Under the pieces are notes generated by a model that was not told the DNA's origin, searched no databases, and saw nothing but the letters and a program-made list of their open reading frames with translations. The translations under genes were made by a program, and so were the position numbers. Source: Cohnella sp. AR92 (GTDB lineage: Bacteria > Bacillota > Bacilli > Paenibacillales > Paenibacillaceae). From it: a stretch of 59,775 bases of DNA. The stretch spans positions 34,785 to 94,559 of the forward strand of contig NZ_RZJR01000020.1 in assembly GCF_003990975.1 (NCBI RefSeq), in the 5' to 3' direction. Positions 1-10,500 of this stretch are shown here, one piece after another (within the stretch, counting starts at the first letter, position 1; each line of letters starts with the position of its first letter).

Positions 1-440
1 TATAACGCGCCGACGGGGACGGCAGGTACGACGTATTATTTCGTCGTCGTGACCAACACGGACAGCGGCGCAACGGGCAGTCAAACGGCAACGGCAACGA
101 GCAGCGTTGCTAAGGTAACAGTGAATGCGCTGACCCACGCGGCCACGCCAAGCATCGACACGCAGCCGGCGAATCAGACGGTGAACGTAGGAGGAAGCGC
201 GAGCTTAAGCGTAGCGGCAAGCGGTGGCGTATCGCTGAGCTACCAATGGTACAGCAACACGACCAACAGTACGAGCGGCGGCACTTTGATCCCGGGAGCG
301 ACGAGCGCCACGTATAACGCGCCGACGGGGACGGCAGGTACGACGTATTATTTCGTCGTCGTGACCAACACGGACAGCGGCGCAACGGGCACCCAAACGG
401 CAACGGCAACAAGCAGCGCGGCTAAAGTAACGGTGAACGC
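1..440 (+). repeat. 312-bp direct coding repeat
   Basis: Bases 1-130 and 313-440 are nearly identical (only a handful of differences, e.g. GGGCAGTC versus GGGCACCC). The period is 312 bp, or 104 codons, one Ig-like domain. Near-identity at DNA level points to recent tandem duplication or homogenisation, and more copies probably lie upstream of the window. Confidence 0.9.
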
Positions 441-1734
441 ACCTTCTCCAACCGGCAATTTTACGCCATCGACGCCTTCGGATCTCGATGTGATCGTACT
501 GTTTAACGGAAAAGCTGAAAACCTGGGTAAAATGGTGAATTCCAAACGAGACGATCAGACGATGTCGACTATTGTTGTGGACCAGCAAAAACTGGAAGAA
601 AAGCTGAAGTCCGAGGCGCAAAATTCCGTCGTTACAATCGTGGCAAATGCCAAATCAGACATTCTAGTTGGCGAGCTAAACGGTCAGATGATCAAGAGCA
701 TGGAAGACAGGCAAGCGCTTCTTCAGATCAATACGGATCGGGCAACCTACACGCTTCCGGCACAGCAAATCAACATTCGCGCAATAGCCGATCAACTCGG
801 TAGTACGGTTACACTGCAAGACATCAAGGTTCGTATCGAAATCGCTACGCCGAATTCGGATACGGTAAAAGTCGCCGAGAATGCGGCTGCGAAAGGAACA
901 TTCGCGCTTGTCGCACCCCCGCTGGGCTTTAGCGTAAAAGTCACGTATGGCGATAGGACAATCGAAATCTCTAAATTTAGCGAGTACGTGGAACGAACGC
1001 TTGCCATTCCGGATGGCGTTGATCCGAGCAAGATTACGACAGGCGTCGTGATCGAACCCGACGGAACGGTTCGCCACGTTCCGACGAAGGTCGTAATGAT
1101 CGACGGTACATTTTATTCGGTCATCAACAGCTTGTCCAACAGTACGTATGCTACCGTATGGCATCCGATTGAGTTTGCCGATGTAGTGAACCATTGGGCG
1201 AAAAATGCGGTAAACGACATGGGGGCGCGAATGGTCATCGACGGCATAGGGGACGGCATGTTTAACCCTGACCGTGAGATTACCCGCGCGGAATTTGCCG
1301 CTATCATTGTTCGCGGACTAGGGCTAAAGCTAGAGAGCGGAGCGATGACTTTCTCGGATATTAAAGCATCGGATTGGTATAGCAGCGCGATTAATACGGC
1401 GTATACGTATCATCTCATTAGCGGCTTCGAGGATGGTACTTTCCGCCCGAATGACAAGATCACGCGAGAACAGGCAATGGTTATTCTCTCCAAAGCGATG
1501 GCCCTTACCGGATTAAAGACCAAGCTGCCCGTTCAGACGACAGACGCGACTTTACGCCAATATGAAGATGCCGCAGGCGTATCCGCGTGGGCGCAAAGCG
1601 AAGTTGCGGAAAGCGTACAGGCCGGAATTGTATCCGGTAGAAGCGCAACCGTGCTTGCGCCGAAGGATTTCGTGACTAGGGCTGAGGTTGCAACGATTAT
1701 TCAGAGACTGTTGCAAAAATCCGACTTGATTTAA
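1..1734 (+). CDS. SLH-domain surface protein, 5' end outside window
   Basis: The reading frame is open from base 1, so the N-terminus (signal peptide and earlier repeats) lies upstream; the first internal ATG at 49 is not a real start. The visible part starts with two copies of an Ig-like module of about 104 residues (motif YNAPTGTAGTTYYF, then VTNTDSGATG), followed by a region of about 230 residues that is closely paralogous to the C-terminal module of the protein at 11984-16936 (LNGQ, TGVV.PDGT.RHVPTKV, NSTYA.VWHPIEF). Three SLH motifs end the protein (HWAKNAVNDMGARM; SDWYSSAINTAY; the last ITRAEFA-type motif is VTRAEVATIIQRLL). SLH domains are known to bind pyruvylated secondary cell-wall polymers, so the protein should sit non-covalently on the cell wall. 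Likely an adhesin or S-layer-associated protein; ligand unknown. Confidence 0.9.
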   Translation, partial: YNAPTGTAGTTYYFVVVTNTDSGATGSQTATATSSVAKVTVNALTHAATPSIDTQPANQTVNVGGSASLSVAASGGVSLSYQWYSNTTNSTSGGTLIPGATSATYNAPTGTAGTTYYFVVVTNTDSGATGTQTATATSSAAKVTVNAPSPTGNFTPSTPSDLDVIVLFNGKAENLGKMVNSKRDDQTMSTIVVDQQKLEEKLKSEAQNSVVTIVANAKSDILVGELNGQMIKSMEDRQALLQINTDRATYTLPAQQINIRAIADQLGSTVTLQDIKVRIEIATPNSDTVKVAENAAAKGTFALVAPPLGFSVKVTYGDRTIEISKFSEYVERTLAIPDGVDPSKITTGVVIEPDGTVRHVPTKVVMIDGTFYSVINSLSNSTYATVWHPIEFADVVNHWAKNAVNDMGARMVIDGIGDGMFNPDREITRAEFAAIIVRGLGLKLESGAMTFSDIKASDWYSSAINTAYTYHLISGFEDGTFRPNDKITREQAMVILSKAMALTGLKTKLPVQTTDATLRQYEDAAGVSAWAQSEVAESVQAGIVSGRSATVLAPKDFVTRAEVATIIQRLLQKSDLI

Positions 1735-1766
1735 GTAGCCGTTCGGAATCTCAACACTGACTTGAT

Positions 1767-1813
1767 AATAAGCCTCCATCGCCACTCTAATACAGTGGAA
1801 ATGGAGGCTTATT
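1767..1813 (+). terminator. hairpin terminator after SLH gene
   Basis: A perfect 13-bp stem (AATAAGCCTCCAT / ATGGAGGCTTATT) encloses a second small stem CCACT/AGTGG. It lies 33 bases after the stop codon. Confidence 0.75.
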
Positions 1814-1831
1814 CGTATACGCACGTTAATG

Positions 1832-1858
1832 AACCGTCCGTGGGGTGGACGGTTTTTC
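1832..1858 (+). terminator. second Rho-independent terminator
   Basis: Stem AACCGTCC / GGACGGTT with a 7-base loop followed directly by TTTCTT. It forms a tandem terminator with the preceding hairpin and isolates the downstream kinase gene. Confidence 0.8.
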
Positions 1859-1935
1859 TTACGTTCAAAGAGGGAACTCATCGTGAAGTTTGTATTCAAC
1901 GCCTCTTAGATATTTGCTAGGCACATTTTCTATTA

Positions 1936-4146
1936 ATGATGCTATTATTAATAATAACTAAATTATCTCGCATCCTGTCGATTGGGGTCGGTCTCATCAT
2001 GAGGGGTATTCTCCGATTCGGTTCTCGTACTATCTTGCTTTATATAGCGGCTGCCGTTATTGTCGGTTTAGTTGCAAGCTATGCCGTCATCTCTGCGCCG
2101 GACTCCCCTAAGTTCCAAAGTAAAGAAGGCATTCTGGATTTAACGCAGGTTCATATCAGTAAGAATCCGATAAAGTTAAGAGGGGAGTGGGCGTTCTACT
2201 GGCAAGAGCTGCTGTCACCGGAGGACATCCAGAATCGCTTAGCAAGGGACGAAAATCATGATCGTTGGATCAGTATCCCGAGCTCCTGGCTAGGCTATCG
2301 GTTAGATGGTCAGAAGCTGAACGGTACAGGTTATGCAACCTTTCGGTTGGTCATAGAGCTTAGCGAGCGGGATCGGAACGAGCGACTTGCTCTGCGGCTG
2401 CCTACCATTTTCCATGCGTATAAATTATGGGTGAATGGCGAGCTGCTGGCAGAAGTCGGTGCGGTTGGTCAAGACAAGAGCAGCGTGATACCGCATCTGG
2501 CGACGAAGCTGGTGTTCATCCAGCCGGGGATTGACAGGCTGGAGCTGGTTATGCAAGTAGCGAACTTCCATCATAAGCGAGGCGGCATCACCAAGTATAT
2601 CGAGCTGGGCGGCAGTGACGTGTTAACGGTCAGGACAAATCTGAAAATTGCCTCAGAGATATTCATAACTGCAAGCCTGCTGGTGATTGGCGTATATAAT
2701 CTGTTGTTGTTCTTGCAGCGACGCAAGGATAGGGCGCCGTTGTATTTCGGTCTGTTCACCGTGTTGTTCGGTATCCGATCCTTGCTGGTCGGCGAGCTCA
2801 TGATTACACAATTGTTTCCTCATTTTCCGTGGGAATTGCAGTTCAAGATCGAGTATCTGATTCTTTGCATCTGTGGGTATATCATCACCATGTATTTTGA
2901 TTGCATTTTCCCGAATTATGTGTCGCGATGGTTTCGTCTTGGCACCCGGATCGCAACCGGCGCACTTTGTCTAGTTGTTGTGGTGACCCCTGCACTAATA
3001 TATTCGAAATTGTTACTGGTAATCGGTGTGATCGTTGTTCTGCATATGGTTTATCTGATGGTTGGGCTGATCCATGCGGCTGTGCGGCGTATGGAGGGAG
3101 CGCTGATCTTCCTGTTGGTGTCGATGGTTACTCTAGTGACGGTCATCAACGATTTCTTATATTTCAACGGATGGTCTCGAATCGGAAATACTTCTCCGCT
3201 TGGTCTGTTGGTGTTTACGATTGCACAGATGATTCTGCTTTCTTCGAGATTTACGAGGGCGGCATCGAACGAGGAGAGGATTGCCCGCGAGCTGCAGGAC
3301 GCTAACAACAAGCTGACCGAAATGAATATGAATTTGGAACGAACCGTGCAGGAACGCACGCAGGACTTATCCGCAGCTCATGATGATCTCCGCACTTCAT
3401 ATGACCGGTTGCTTAACTCCGAACAAGGGAGGAAGAAGCTCCTTGCCTATATTACGCATGATCTGCGTATGCCGCTGTCCAGCATGCTTGGTTATGTAGA
3501 AGCTGTGCAGGATATGGTTAAGCCGGAACGCAATGAACAGTACCTGAAGTATATCCGGGATAACACGATAAGAATAAACCGCATGATCGAGGAGTTGTCC
3601 TTCTTGTCGCATTTGGAGACGGGACAAGTCTCGTACCGAATGGAGAAGGTTCATGCGGTTCACTTCTTGCGCCGGTTCTATGAACAATATGAGCTGGTTG
3701 TGCGTGACGCAGGGCTGGATTTCATTCTTGATATCGGAGAGGCGGAAGATCAACGCTCTAACGTTCCTGTTGTCGAGATGGATGCGCAAAGAATAGATCA
3801 GGCGTTATTTAATCTCGTGTCGAACGCGATGAAGTTCACCTCTAGAGGCGGGGTGGTGCGTATTGCGTTAGATGTGGACGAGGTAAATCATGCCCGCTAT
3901 GCGATCATTAGCGTACAAGATTCCGGCATGGGTATTCCTCCAGATCAGCTCGAGCAAATCTTCGATCGCAATTACAGGTATGATAGACCCGGCATGGAGA
4001 AGGGCATTGAGGGAAGCGGGCTCGGGTTGGCGATTTGCAGGGAAATCGTGCAAGCGCATGGAGGGACGGTTCGAGCGGAGAGCGACGGCAAGACGGGGTC
4101 GATATTCTATGTATTGCTTCCTTGCATTGGAGAAGAAGGAAGGTGA
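1936..4146 (+). CDS. 7TMR-DISM sensor histidine kinase
   Basis: A membrane sensor kinase. In order (numbering from 1936): N-terminal membrane anchor about 31-50; extracellular beta-rich 7TMR-DISM domain about 55-240 (PIKLRGEWAFYWQELL is typical); seven membrane helices about 245-445; coiled coil about 448-500; HisKA with phospho-acceptor H508 in THDLRMPLSS; HATPase with N box NLVSNAMKF, G1 DSGMGI and G2 GSGLGLAI. The ATG at 1936 has no visible ribosome-binding site; an in-frame ATG at 1999 (MRGILRFG, positive residues just before the first helix) may be the true start. The stop codon lies inside the ribosome-binding site of the response regulator gene, 4 bases before its ATG, so the two are translationally coupled partners. 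The 7TMR-DISM family is thought to sense carbohydrates or surface ligands; a link to the SLH gene upstream is inference. Confidence 0.9.
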   Translation: MMLLLIITKLSRILSIGVGLIMRGILRFGSRTILLYIAAAVIVGLVASYAVISAPDSPKFQSKEGILDLTQVHISKNPIKLRGEWAFYWQELLSPEDIQNRLARDENHDRWISIPSSWLGYRLDGQKLNGTGYATFRLVIELSERDRNERLALRLPTIFHAYKLWVNGELLAEVGAVGQDKSSVIPHLATKLVFIQPGIDRLELVMQVANFHHKRGGITKYIELGGSDVLTVRTNLKIASEIFITASLLVIGVYNLLLFLQRRKDRAPLYFGLFTVLFGIRSLLVGELMITQLFPHFPWELQFKIEYLILCICGYIITMYFDCIFPNYVSRWFRLGTRIATGALCLVVVVTPALIYSKLLLVIGVIVVLHMVYLMVGLIHAAVRRMEGALIFLLVSMVTLVTVINDFLYFNGWSRIGNTSPLGLLVFTIAQMILLSSRFTRAASNEERIARELQDANNKLTEMNMNLERTVQERTQDLSAAHDDLRTSYDRLLNSEQGRKKLLAYITHDLRMPLSSMLGYVEAVQDMVKPERNEQYLKYIRDNTIRINRMIEELSFLSHLETGQVSYRMEKVHAVHFLRRFYEQYELVVRDAGLDFILDIGEAEDQRSNVPVVEMDAQRIDQALFNLVSNAMKFTSRGGVVRIALDVDEVNHARYAIISVQDSGMGIPPDQLEQIFDRNYRYDRPGMEKGIEGSGLGLAICREIVQAHGGTVRAESDGKTGSIFYVLLPCIGEEGR

Positions 4147-4150
4147 CGGT

Positions 4151-4843
4151 ATGATGGACAAGCACAAAATCATGATCGTCGATGATGATCCCCATATATG
4201 CGAGATTGTTCAGGCGTATTGCGAGAGGGAGGGGTACCTATCCTCCTACAGTCACAGCGGGACAGAAGCCATGGAGCTGCTTGCGTCTTTCGAGCCGGAT
4301 TTGATCGTACTGGATGTACTGCTGGCTAATGAAAACGGCATTGATTGGTGCATGAATGCACGCAGCTACACGAATGCGCCGATCGTTTTTCTAAGCAGCC
4401 GCGAGGAGGACGAGGTCAAAATCAGCGCATTATCCTATGGCGGCGACGATTATGTGACCAAGCCGTTCAGTCCAGGAGTCCTTATGGCCAAGATCAAGGC
4501 TCATCTTCGCAGAGTGTCCAAGGGCAGAAGGGAACAACTGCTGGAGTTACCGGGTTTGACTCTGGACTTCTACGCACAGTCCGCCAACGTGGGTAGTGAA
4601 TCCGTCTTTTTATCGAAAAAAGAGTTCAGTCTGCTGTCCTATATGGCACAAAACGTCAATCGTGTCGTCAGTGTCGATGCGTTGTTTCAGCTCATCTGGG
4701 GAATGGAGAGTCTGGAGGATACGAGAACGGTCGCGGTACACATAAGCAATTTACGCAAAAAAATCGAGACTGACCCTGCCAATCCGGAGAGAATCGTTAC
4801 GATTCGGGGGAGCGGGTATATGTTGGTGGCTAGAAATAAATAG
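4151..4843 (+). CDS. OmpR-family response regulator
   Basis: 230 aa. Receiver domain 1-125 with acidic pocket DDD (11-13), phosphorylation site D55 (LIVLDVLL) and the conserved lysine in VTKPFS; winged-helix DNA-binding domain about 132-228 ending in the typical IRGSGYML. The start at 4151 is chosen because AGGAAGGTGA lies just upstream; the open frame runs further 5' but only through the kinase gene in another frame. Cognate partner of the kinase at 1936. Targets are unknown; the flanking SLH genes are candidates by position only. Confidence 0.92.
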   Translation: MMDKHKIMIVDDDPHICEIVQAYCEREGYLSSYSHSGTEAMELLASFEPDLIVLDVLLANENGIDWCMNARSYTNAPIVFLSSREEDEVKISALSYGGDDYVTKPFSPGVLMAKIKAHLRRVSKGRREQLLELPGLTLDFYAQSANVGSESVFLSKKEFSLLSYMAQNVNRVVSVDALFQLIWGMESLEDTRTVAVHISNLRKKIETDPANPERIVTIRGSGYMLVARNK

Positions 4844-4875
4844 CGGCGAGGGGGTCATTTCCCTATCTCGCCGCT
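4842..4875. terminator. bidirectional hairpin between convergent genes
   Basis: Stem AGCGGCGAG / CTCGCCGCT, continued inward by GGG/CCC, lies between the response regulator stop and the convergent SLH gene. The T-tracts are weak on both sides. Confidence 0.6.
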
Positions 4876-4885
4876 GTTGTGCTTC

Positions 4886-6331
4886 TTATTGCAAGTAAAG
4901 GTCAATAACGTCCTGGATGTCTTGTTTAGTAGACATGGGCGTTCCACCGCTAAATGGATTCTGGGAATCTTGATAGGCCGTTACTAGGACATCTAAGATT
5001 TGACTTAAGTTCGAAGCTGTCACTTGGGTTATGCCTGCGCTAGCGAATACTTCTTCGTCAGGTGCAGATTCTCCAAAGGGATTTCTCAAATAATCATAGA
5101 TTGTCTGTACCACCATTAATTGATTAGTCTCAACAACAATCGCTTGAATTTGAGCCAATGTTCTTGGAAGCGGCGTTGCGTCGATTTCCAAATTGTATTG
5201 GACGGCAGATAGGTTCTCTGCCGTAACGCCCGTAACGCCTGCATCGCCGAAAGTCGTCACAGTAACATCGGTCCAATCTCCGGATTCCGACGCTTCATTG
5301 ATCAGATCCAGCGCCGATCTCGGCACGATAATAGTGTACGAAGCTGACAGGATGTTGCTGTTTCTCATGCCTGAGCGTACCGCAATAGCTTTGATCGTCA
5401 TTGCGCTATTCACGACGATCGGAGCGCTATAGACGTGGCCATTCGTCTTCGTCGGAGTGCTGCCATCTGTCGTATAGTAGATCGTAGCGCCACTCGTTGC
5501 GCTAAGCGATATTTGCGTATCCGACACGACAGCGCCCCCTGCGGGAAGTGCCGTTGGAGTCTCGACGGTAGCCTGTACGGGCTGCGGAGCGGGCGACGAA
5601 TTCTGCTCTTCCTGTTTCTTCATTTCTTCTTCCTCTTGCTTCCGTTCTTCTTCCTTCTTCTTCTCTTCTTCCTCTTTCTTTTTCTGTTCTTCCTGTGCTT
5701 CGTATTGCCCCTTGGTTTCGTATGAGCCTAGCACAAGCAGATCGCGCGTTGCGTTGGTTGTCCCGCCGAACTTCCCGTCCGATCCGTTCGACAACAGTTT
5801 TTGATTCAAAGCCAAGGCGACATACCCCTTTGCCCAGTCAGATACAGTAGAATCATTCACGCCTGGCGTTGCCTTGGCGTCCGCGTCCTTGCCTAGGATT
5901 CGGACCAAGAACGTGGCCAGCTGCTCCTTGGTTACTTTGCCGGCCGGATTGTATGTACCTTCGCCATAACCATCCGTAATGCCGGCAGTTTTGAGCGCTT
6001 CAATATAGGGCAGCGCATAACCATTGGCGCCATCCGCTTGGACGTCGCTGAAGCTGGACGCCTTCAGATCTTTATTGACATCAAGGCCCATAATCAATGC
6101 CGCAACCTTGGCGAACTGGGCTCGGTTCATCTCGTCTTTGAGCCCGAATGTCGTATCGCTGACGCCGTCGAAAATCCCAGCGCTGATCATGGCGTCGAAC
6201 TTGGCCTTCGTTGCCGCGTCCAGATCCTTCAAGTCTGCAAAATCGGCTGCAGACTTAGCAGCTGTTGCACTATCGGCATAGCAGATGGCGGAATTTATGA
6301 GCAGCAGCATCGCCATCAGTAAACCAACCAT
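4886..6331 (-). CDS. SLH protein with chitobiase-like domain; start out of frame
   Basis: Three N-terminal SLH repeats (FADLKDLD..., SSFSDVQADG..., VSDWAKGYVA...) follow a signal-peptide-like segment (VGLLMAMLLLINSAICYADS). Then come a Lys/Glu-rich charged helix (about 215-250), a CHB_HEX_C-type domain (IYYTTDGSTPT, typical of chitobiase C-termini) and an Ala/Val/Asn-rich tail with two similar segments (VTGVTAENLSAV and ITQVTASNLSQI). The annotated start at 6331 has no properly spaced ribosome-binding site. A perfect one (AGGAGG, 7-base spacing) serves an ATG at 6340-6342, but that ATG reads MRKKWLVY and stops. One extra A in the A7 tract would give MRKKMVGLLMAM, a textbook signal peptide. 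So either a sequencing/assembly error, a true frameshift mutation, or slippage expression. Confidence 0.8.
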   Translation of the reverse strand: MVGLLMAMLLLINSAICYADSATAAKSAADFADLKDLDAATKAKFDAMISAGIFDGVSDTTFGLKDEMNRAQFAKVAALIMGLDVNKDLKASSFSDVQADGANGYALPYIEALKTAGITDGYGEGTYNPAGKVTKEQLATFLVRILGKDADAKATPGVNDSTVSDWAKGYVALALNQKLLSNGSDGKFGGTTNATRDLLVLGSYETKGQYEAQEEQKKKEEEEKKKEEERKQEEEEMKKQEEQNSSPAPQPVQATVETPTALPAGGAVVSDTQISLSATSGATIYYTTDGSTPTKTNGHVYSAPIVVNSAMTIKAIAVRSGMRNSNILSASYTIIVPRSALDLINEASESGDWTDVTVTTFGDAGVTGVTAENLSAVQYNLEIDATPLPRTLAQIQAIVVETNQLMVVQTIYDYLRNPFGESAPDEEVFASAGITQVTASNLSQILDVLVTAYQDSQNPFSGGTPMSTKQDIQDVIDLYLQ

Positions 6332-6355
6332 TTTTTTCTCATCGTTTGTCCTCCT
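6331..6355 (-). promoter_or_regulatory. AGGAGG site plus A7 slippery tract at SLH gene start
   Basis: On the minus strand: AGGAGG (6350-6355), 7 bases, ATG (6342-6340), AG, then seven A (6337-6331). The SD-supported start and the long frame are offset by one base at the A7 tract. Seven-A runs in a purine context are typical sites of polymerase slippage. Confidence 0.8.
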
Positions 6356-6554
6356 GAAGTATGATATCGATTTTCCTCCTTGCGATTTTATCATGATAGA
6401 TTAGCACAACTATGAAACATAAAGAAAACTTTAAGATCGCACTTTTTTTTGCCATGCGTTCAGTTAGGATTTTATGCCGTTTGATAAAAGGTGCTTAACA
6501 TGCTATAAGGGTAGAAGAAGCATGACCATGAACAGAGTCGGAGAGGTTTTTGAT

Positions 6555-7526
6555 ATGACAACAACTAATTTTTGGCGCGAGCTGCCGCGCCCTTTCTTTG
6601 TACTGGCGCCCATGGAAGATGTGACGGACGTCGTTTTTCGCCATGTCGTGAGCGCAGCGGCGAGACCCGATGTTTTCTTTACGGAGTTCACGAACACGGA
6701 GAGCTATTGCCACCCGGATGGGCACCATAGCGTGCGCGGTCGTTTGACTTTTACGGAGGATGAACAACCCATTGTCGCGCACATATGGGGAGATAAGCCG
6801 GAATACTTCCGTCAGATGAGCATCGGCATGGCGGAACTAGGGTTTAAGGGCATAGATATCAATATGGGGTGCCCCGTAGACAACGTTGCGGAGAACGGGA
6901 AGGGAAGCGGCTTGATTTGTCGTCCCGAAGTCGCAGCAGACATCATTCAAGCGGCCAAAGCCGGAGGACTGCCCGTAAGCGTCAAAACAAGGCTCGGGTT
7001 CAGCGCGGTAGACGAATGGCGCGATTGGCTAACCCATATCCTGAGACAAGATATCGCTAATCTATCCATTCATCTGCGGACAAGAGAGGAAATGAGCAAG
7101 GTAAACGCTCATTGGGAACTCATCCCGGAGATAAAGAAGCTTCGCGATGAAGTGGCTCCGGATACGCTGTTGACCATAAACGGAGACATACCCGACCGTC
7201 AAGTCGGCTTACAACTCGCCCAACAATACGGCGTAGACGGCGTTATGATCGGGCGCGGTATTTTTAACAATCCGTTTGCCTTCGAGAAGGAGCCGAGGGA
7301 GCATAGCAGCGAAGAATTGCTCGGCCTCTTACGGCTTCATCTGGATCTCCATGATCAATATTCTGCGCTGGAACCGCGTTTGTTCAAGCCAATGACTCGC
7401 TTCTTTAAAATTTATGTCCGTGGATTCCGAGGGGCAAGCGAATTAAGAAATACCTTAATGAACGCAAAGTCGACAAGCGAAGTGCGCGCATTGCTGGATG
7501 AATTTAGCGGCAAGCACGCTGATTGA
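6555..7526 (+). CDS. tRNA-dihydrouridine synthase
   Basis: 323 aa from ATG 6555, chosen because GGAGAGG lies 8 bases upstream and the resulting length and N-terminus (FFVLAPMEDVTD) fit the family; the frame is open further upstream. Dus enzymes reduce uridines in the tRNA D-loop with FMN and NADPH. Visible motifs: APMEDVTD (FMN site), NMGCP with the catalytic Cys, VKTRLGF, and GVMIGRGIFNNPF near the phosphate-binding end of the barrel. The protein resembles the DusC/atypical branch more than the DusB-type found with yazB/lysS in Bacillus. It may modify the D-loop-like sequences at 40.8-41.2 kb as well, but that is inference from known Y RNA biology. Monocistronic by spacing. Confidence 0.9.
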   Translation: MTTTNFWRELPRPFFVLAPMEDVTDVVFRHVVSAAARPDVFFTEFTNTESYCHPDGHHSVRGRLTFTEDEQPIVAHIWGDKPEYFRQMSIGMAELGFKGIDINMGCPVDNVAENGKGSGLICRPEVAADIIQAAKAGGLPVSVKTRLGFSAVDEWRDWLTHILRQDIANLSIHLRTREEMSKVNAHWELIPEIKKLRDEVAPDTLLTINGDIPDRQVGLQLAQQYGVDGVMIGRGIFNNPFAFEKEPREHSSEELLGLLRLHLDLHDQYSALEPRLFKPMTRFFKIYVRGFRGASELRNTLMNAKSTSEVRALLDEFSGKHAD

Positions 7527-7596
7527 CCCGTTTTTCTAGACACGAAGAAACGATAATGAGAGAATGAGAAGCATCACCGCCGGAGGAGCGTCTATC

Positions 7597-10500
7597 GTGC
7601 TCAGAAGAACCTTGCTGGTTTGTCTCGTCAGCTTCCTTGCCTTCTCATTCATTCCGCTAACCATGTATATGGAGAGCCAAAGAGACGCAGATGTTCTGCA
7701 GGTTCGAGACGGCGTGATGGACCTCGCCTCCTGGACGAATCCTCATACTAAAAGCATTAGACTAAACGGGGATTGGGAGTTTTATTGGAACCGATTGCTG
7801 ACTCCAGAAGACTTCAAGACGAATGAAAAACCGGTACGCACCGCTTATATGAAGGTACCTGGGCAATGGAACGGCAAACGAATCGATGGTCAATCTTTTC
7901 CCGCTGACGGTTCCGCTACTTACCGGATGACATTGACCCACTTGCCCGTTAGCGGTTCCTTTGCCTTGAAAAAAATGAATGTTCGTTTTGCCAGCACGAT
8001 TTACGTAAACGGAGCCAAACTGCTTGAGGACGGCAAGCCGTCCGGGGACGCCTCAAGCTATAGAGCGGGGAACGCTCCGCAGATCGGTTATTTTACTGCC
8101 GATAGAAGCGATGTGGAGATTATCGTTCAAGTCTCCAATTACGATTATGTAAATGCGGGCATACCGGTATCCCTTTATTTTGGCGATCAAGCGGTCATGA
8201 TGCAGCAGCATCAGAAGGACGTTATGCGCGAGTTCAGCTTGTTTGCCATTCTTGCCACATTGTCTCTCATTTTCTTCATCTGCTTTGCAACCACCGCTAT
8301 TTACCGCCGGACGGACTTCTCCCTGCTTTCTTTCGCCATTCTATGCTTGTTCTTTGCCCTTTATAGCGGACTGACCGGAGAACGGCCTCTCTTTCTGTAC
8401 TTGCCCGGATTTTCATTCGAATTTTTATATAAACTCAAGGACATCAGCTCGCTAACCGCGTTTATCATGCTGACCATCTTCTTCTATCAATTGCAGAAGA
8501 ACATTATTTCTTTGAAGTGGACCAAAGCGACGACGATCGTGCTGGGCATATTAGTTGTGCTGATTGTCGTTCTTCCCATTCGGTGGTATGTGATTCTTTA
8601 TTCCGGCGCCACTATTTTTTATCAAACTTTGCTATTCGGGCTTCTTGCGAGAGTGGCCGTGCTCTATATCAGAAGCGCCAGAGCGGACCGGTTCAAATCC
8701 TTCCTGTTGTTTATGTCGATTCTTAGCGTCAATCTATATTCGATAGCGCTGTTGTTGTTCGCTTTATCCTTAACGGAGAATCTCTGGCTAGGGCAATTCT
8801 ATATTTTCCTCTTTAACTGCATCATTGTCTTTCTCCTTGTTCTTCGCTTTTTCGAGGCCTATCATACGATTAACCAAATGAAGGAACAATTGCTCAAGCT
8901 GGACAAGATCAAGGACGATTTTCTCTCCAACACTTCGCATGAGCTGAGAACTCCTTTGAACGCCATCGTGAACATTACCGATACTTTGCTGCAAGGGGCG
9001 GCGGGAGCCGTCAACGAAAAGCAGGCTAAAAATTTGACTATTGTGATGGACAGCGGGCGCCGATTAACCCAGCTCGTGAACGAACTGCTTGATTATTCGA
9101 AAATGAAGAATGGCGATATCGCCTTGCATAGAAGCGTCATCGATCTAAAGACCGTTGTCGACTCGATCGTCCGCATTCACTCGTTCCTGCTAGGAGGCAA
9201 GCCGATCGAGCTTGTCAACAATGTGCCGGAGGATATGCCGGCCGTGCATGCGGATAGCAATCGGCTTGTTCAGATCCTACATAATTTAGTGGGGAATGCG
9301 GTCAAGTTTACCGAGAAGGGATCGGTGGAGATCGGTTCCGTCGTTATCCTCGATAAGGTGGAGATCCGCGTCCGCGATACGGGGATCGGAATAGCGGAGG
9401 ATATGCAGCAGCGTATCTTTAACCCGTTTGACCAAGTAGATCCGGTAGTGACCAAGAATAGAAACGGGACGGGTCTCGGCTTAAGCATTACGAAGGAATT
9501 GGTGGAGCTTCACGGCGGGGAGATTAAGGTTATCTCGACCCCGGGCAACGGCTCTGAATTCCGGTTTACGCTCCCCATTTCGCGGTTCGAGGCAGCAAGC
9601 GCAAGCCTGGAAGAGGAGTTGAAGCTTCCGCACTCGAATGCAACAAGCTCCGATATCGAATATCCGATCTACATCGAAGGCGCCAGGCCGGAATCGATTC
9701 TTGTCGTCGACGACGATTTTGCCAACCTGCAAACGATGATGAATCTGTTCGCTCTGGAGGGATATTCTCTCGTTGTGGTCAATCGCGGGCAATTGGCATT
9801 AACGGAGCTGGAGAGAAAACGGGATTTCTTCCTGGTTATCCTCGACGTTCGTATGCCCGACATGTCCGGCTATGAAGTGCTGCGAGCGATTCGGGCTAGG
9901 CAATCTTCCTCCGAGCTGCCGGTGCTTATGCTGACGGCGAATAATAGGGCTGCCGAGATCGTCTTGTCGATGGAAGGCGGGGCGAACGATTTTGTAGGCA
10001 AACCGTTCGAATCGGAGGAGCTGAAGGCGCGCGTTCGAAGCTTGATCCATTTGAAGGCATCCGTGCAAACCGCCAGAGACGCGGAGATCGCCTTTTTGCG
10101 CTCTCAGATCAAGCCTCATTTTCTGAACAACGCCTTGAACTCGATTGCCGCGCTCTGTATATACGACCCTGCCAAGGCGGAGGAACTGACTCTCCAGCTG
10201 TCGATGTATTTGCGGAACAGCTTTGACTTCAAGCAGTTGGACTCCTTTACTACATTGGCGAACGAGATGGAGCTGGTCCAAGCCTATATCATCATCGAAA
10301 AGGCGCGCTTCGGAGATAGATTGCAAGTCGAATACGACGTGGATGCCGATCGGAATGCGCGAATTCCTCCGCTGATTCTGCAGCCGTTGGTAGAGAATGC
10401 GATCAGACACGGCTTGATGTCTACCTTAGAGGGCGGAACCGTCCGAATAGAGGTTAAACAAAGCGAAGACGATACGATTCGCTTCGCCGTCGAAGATAAC

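Noticed and set aside
5435..5725. Plus-strand frame rich in Leu/Phe opposite the SLH gene
   Set aside because: It is the antisense of the Lys/Glu-rich helix; hydrophobic pattern is a by-product of that codon bias.
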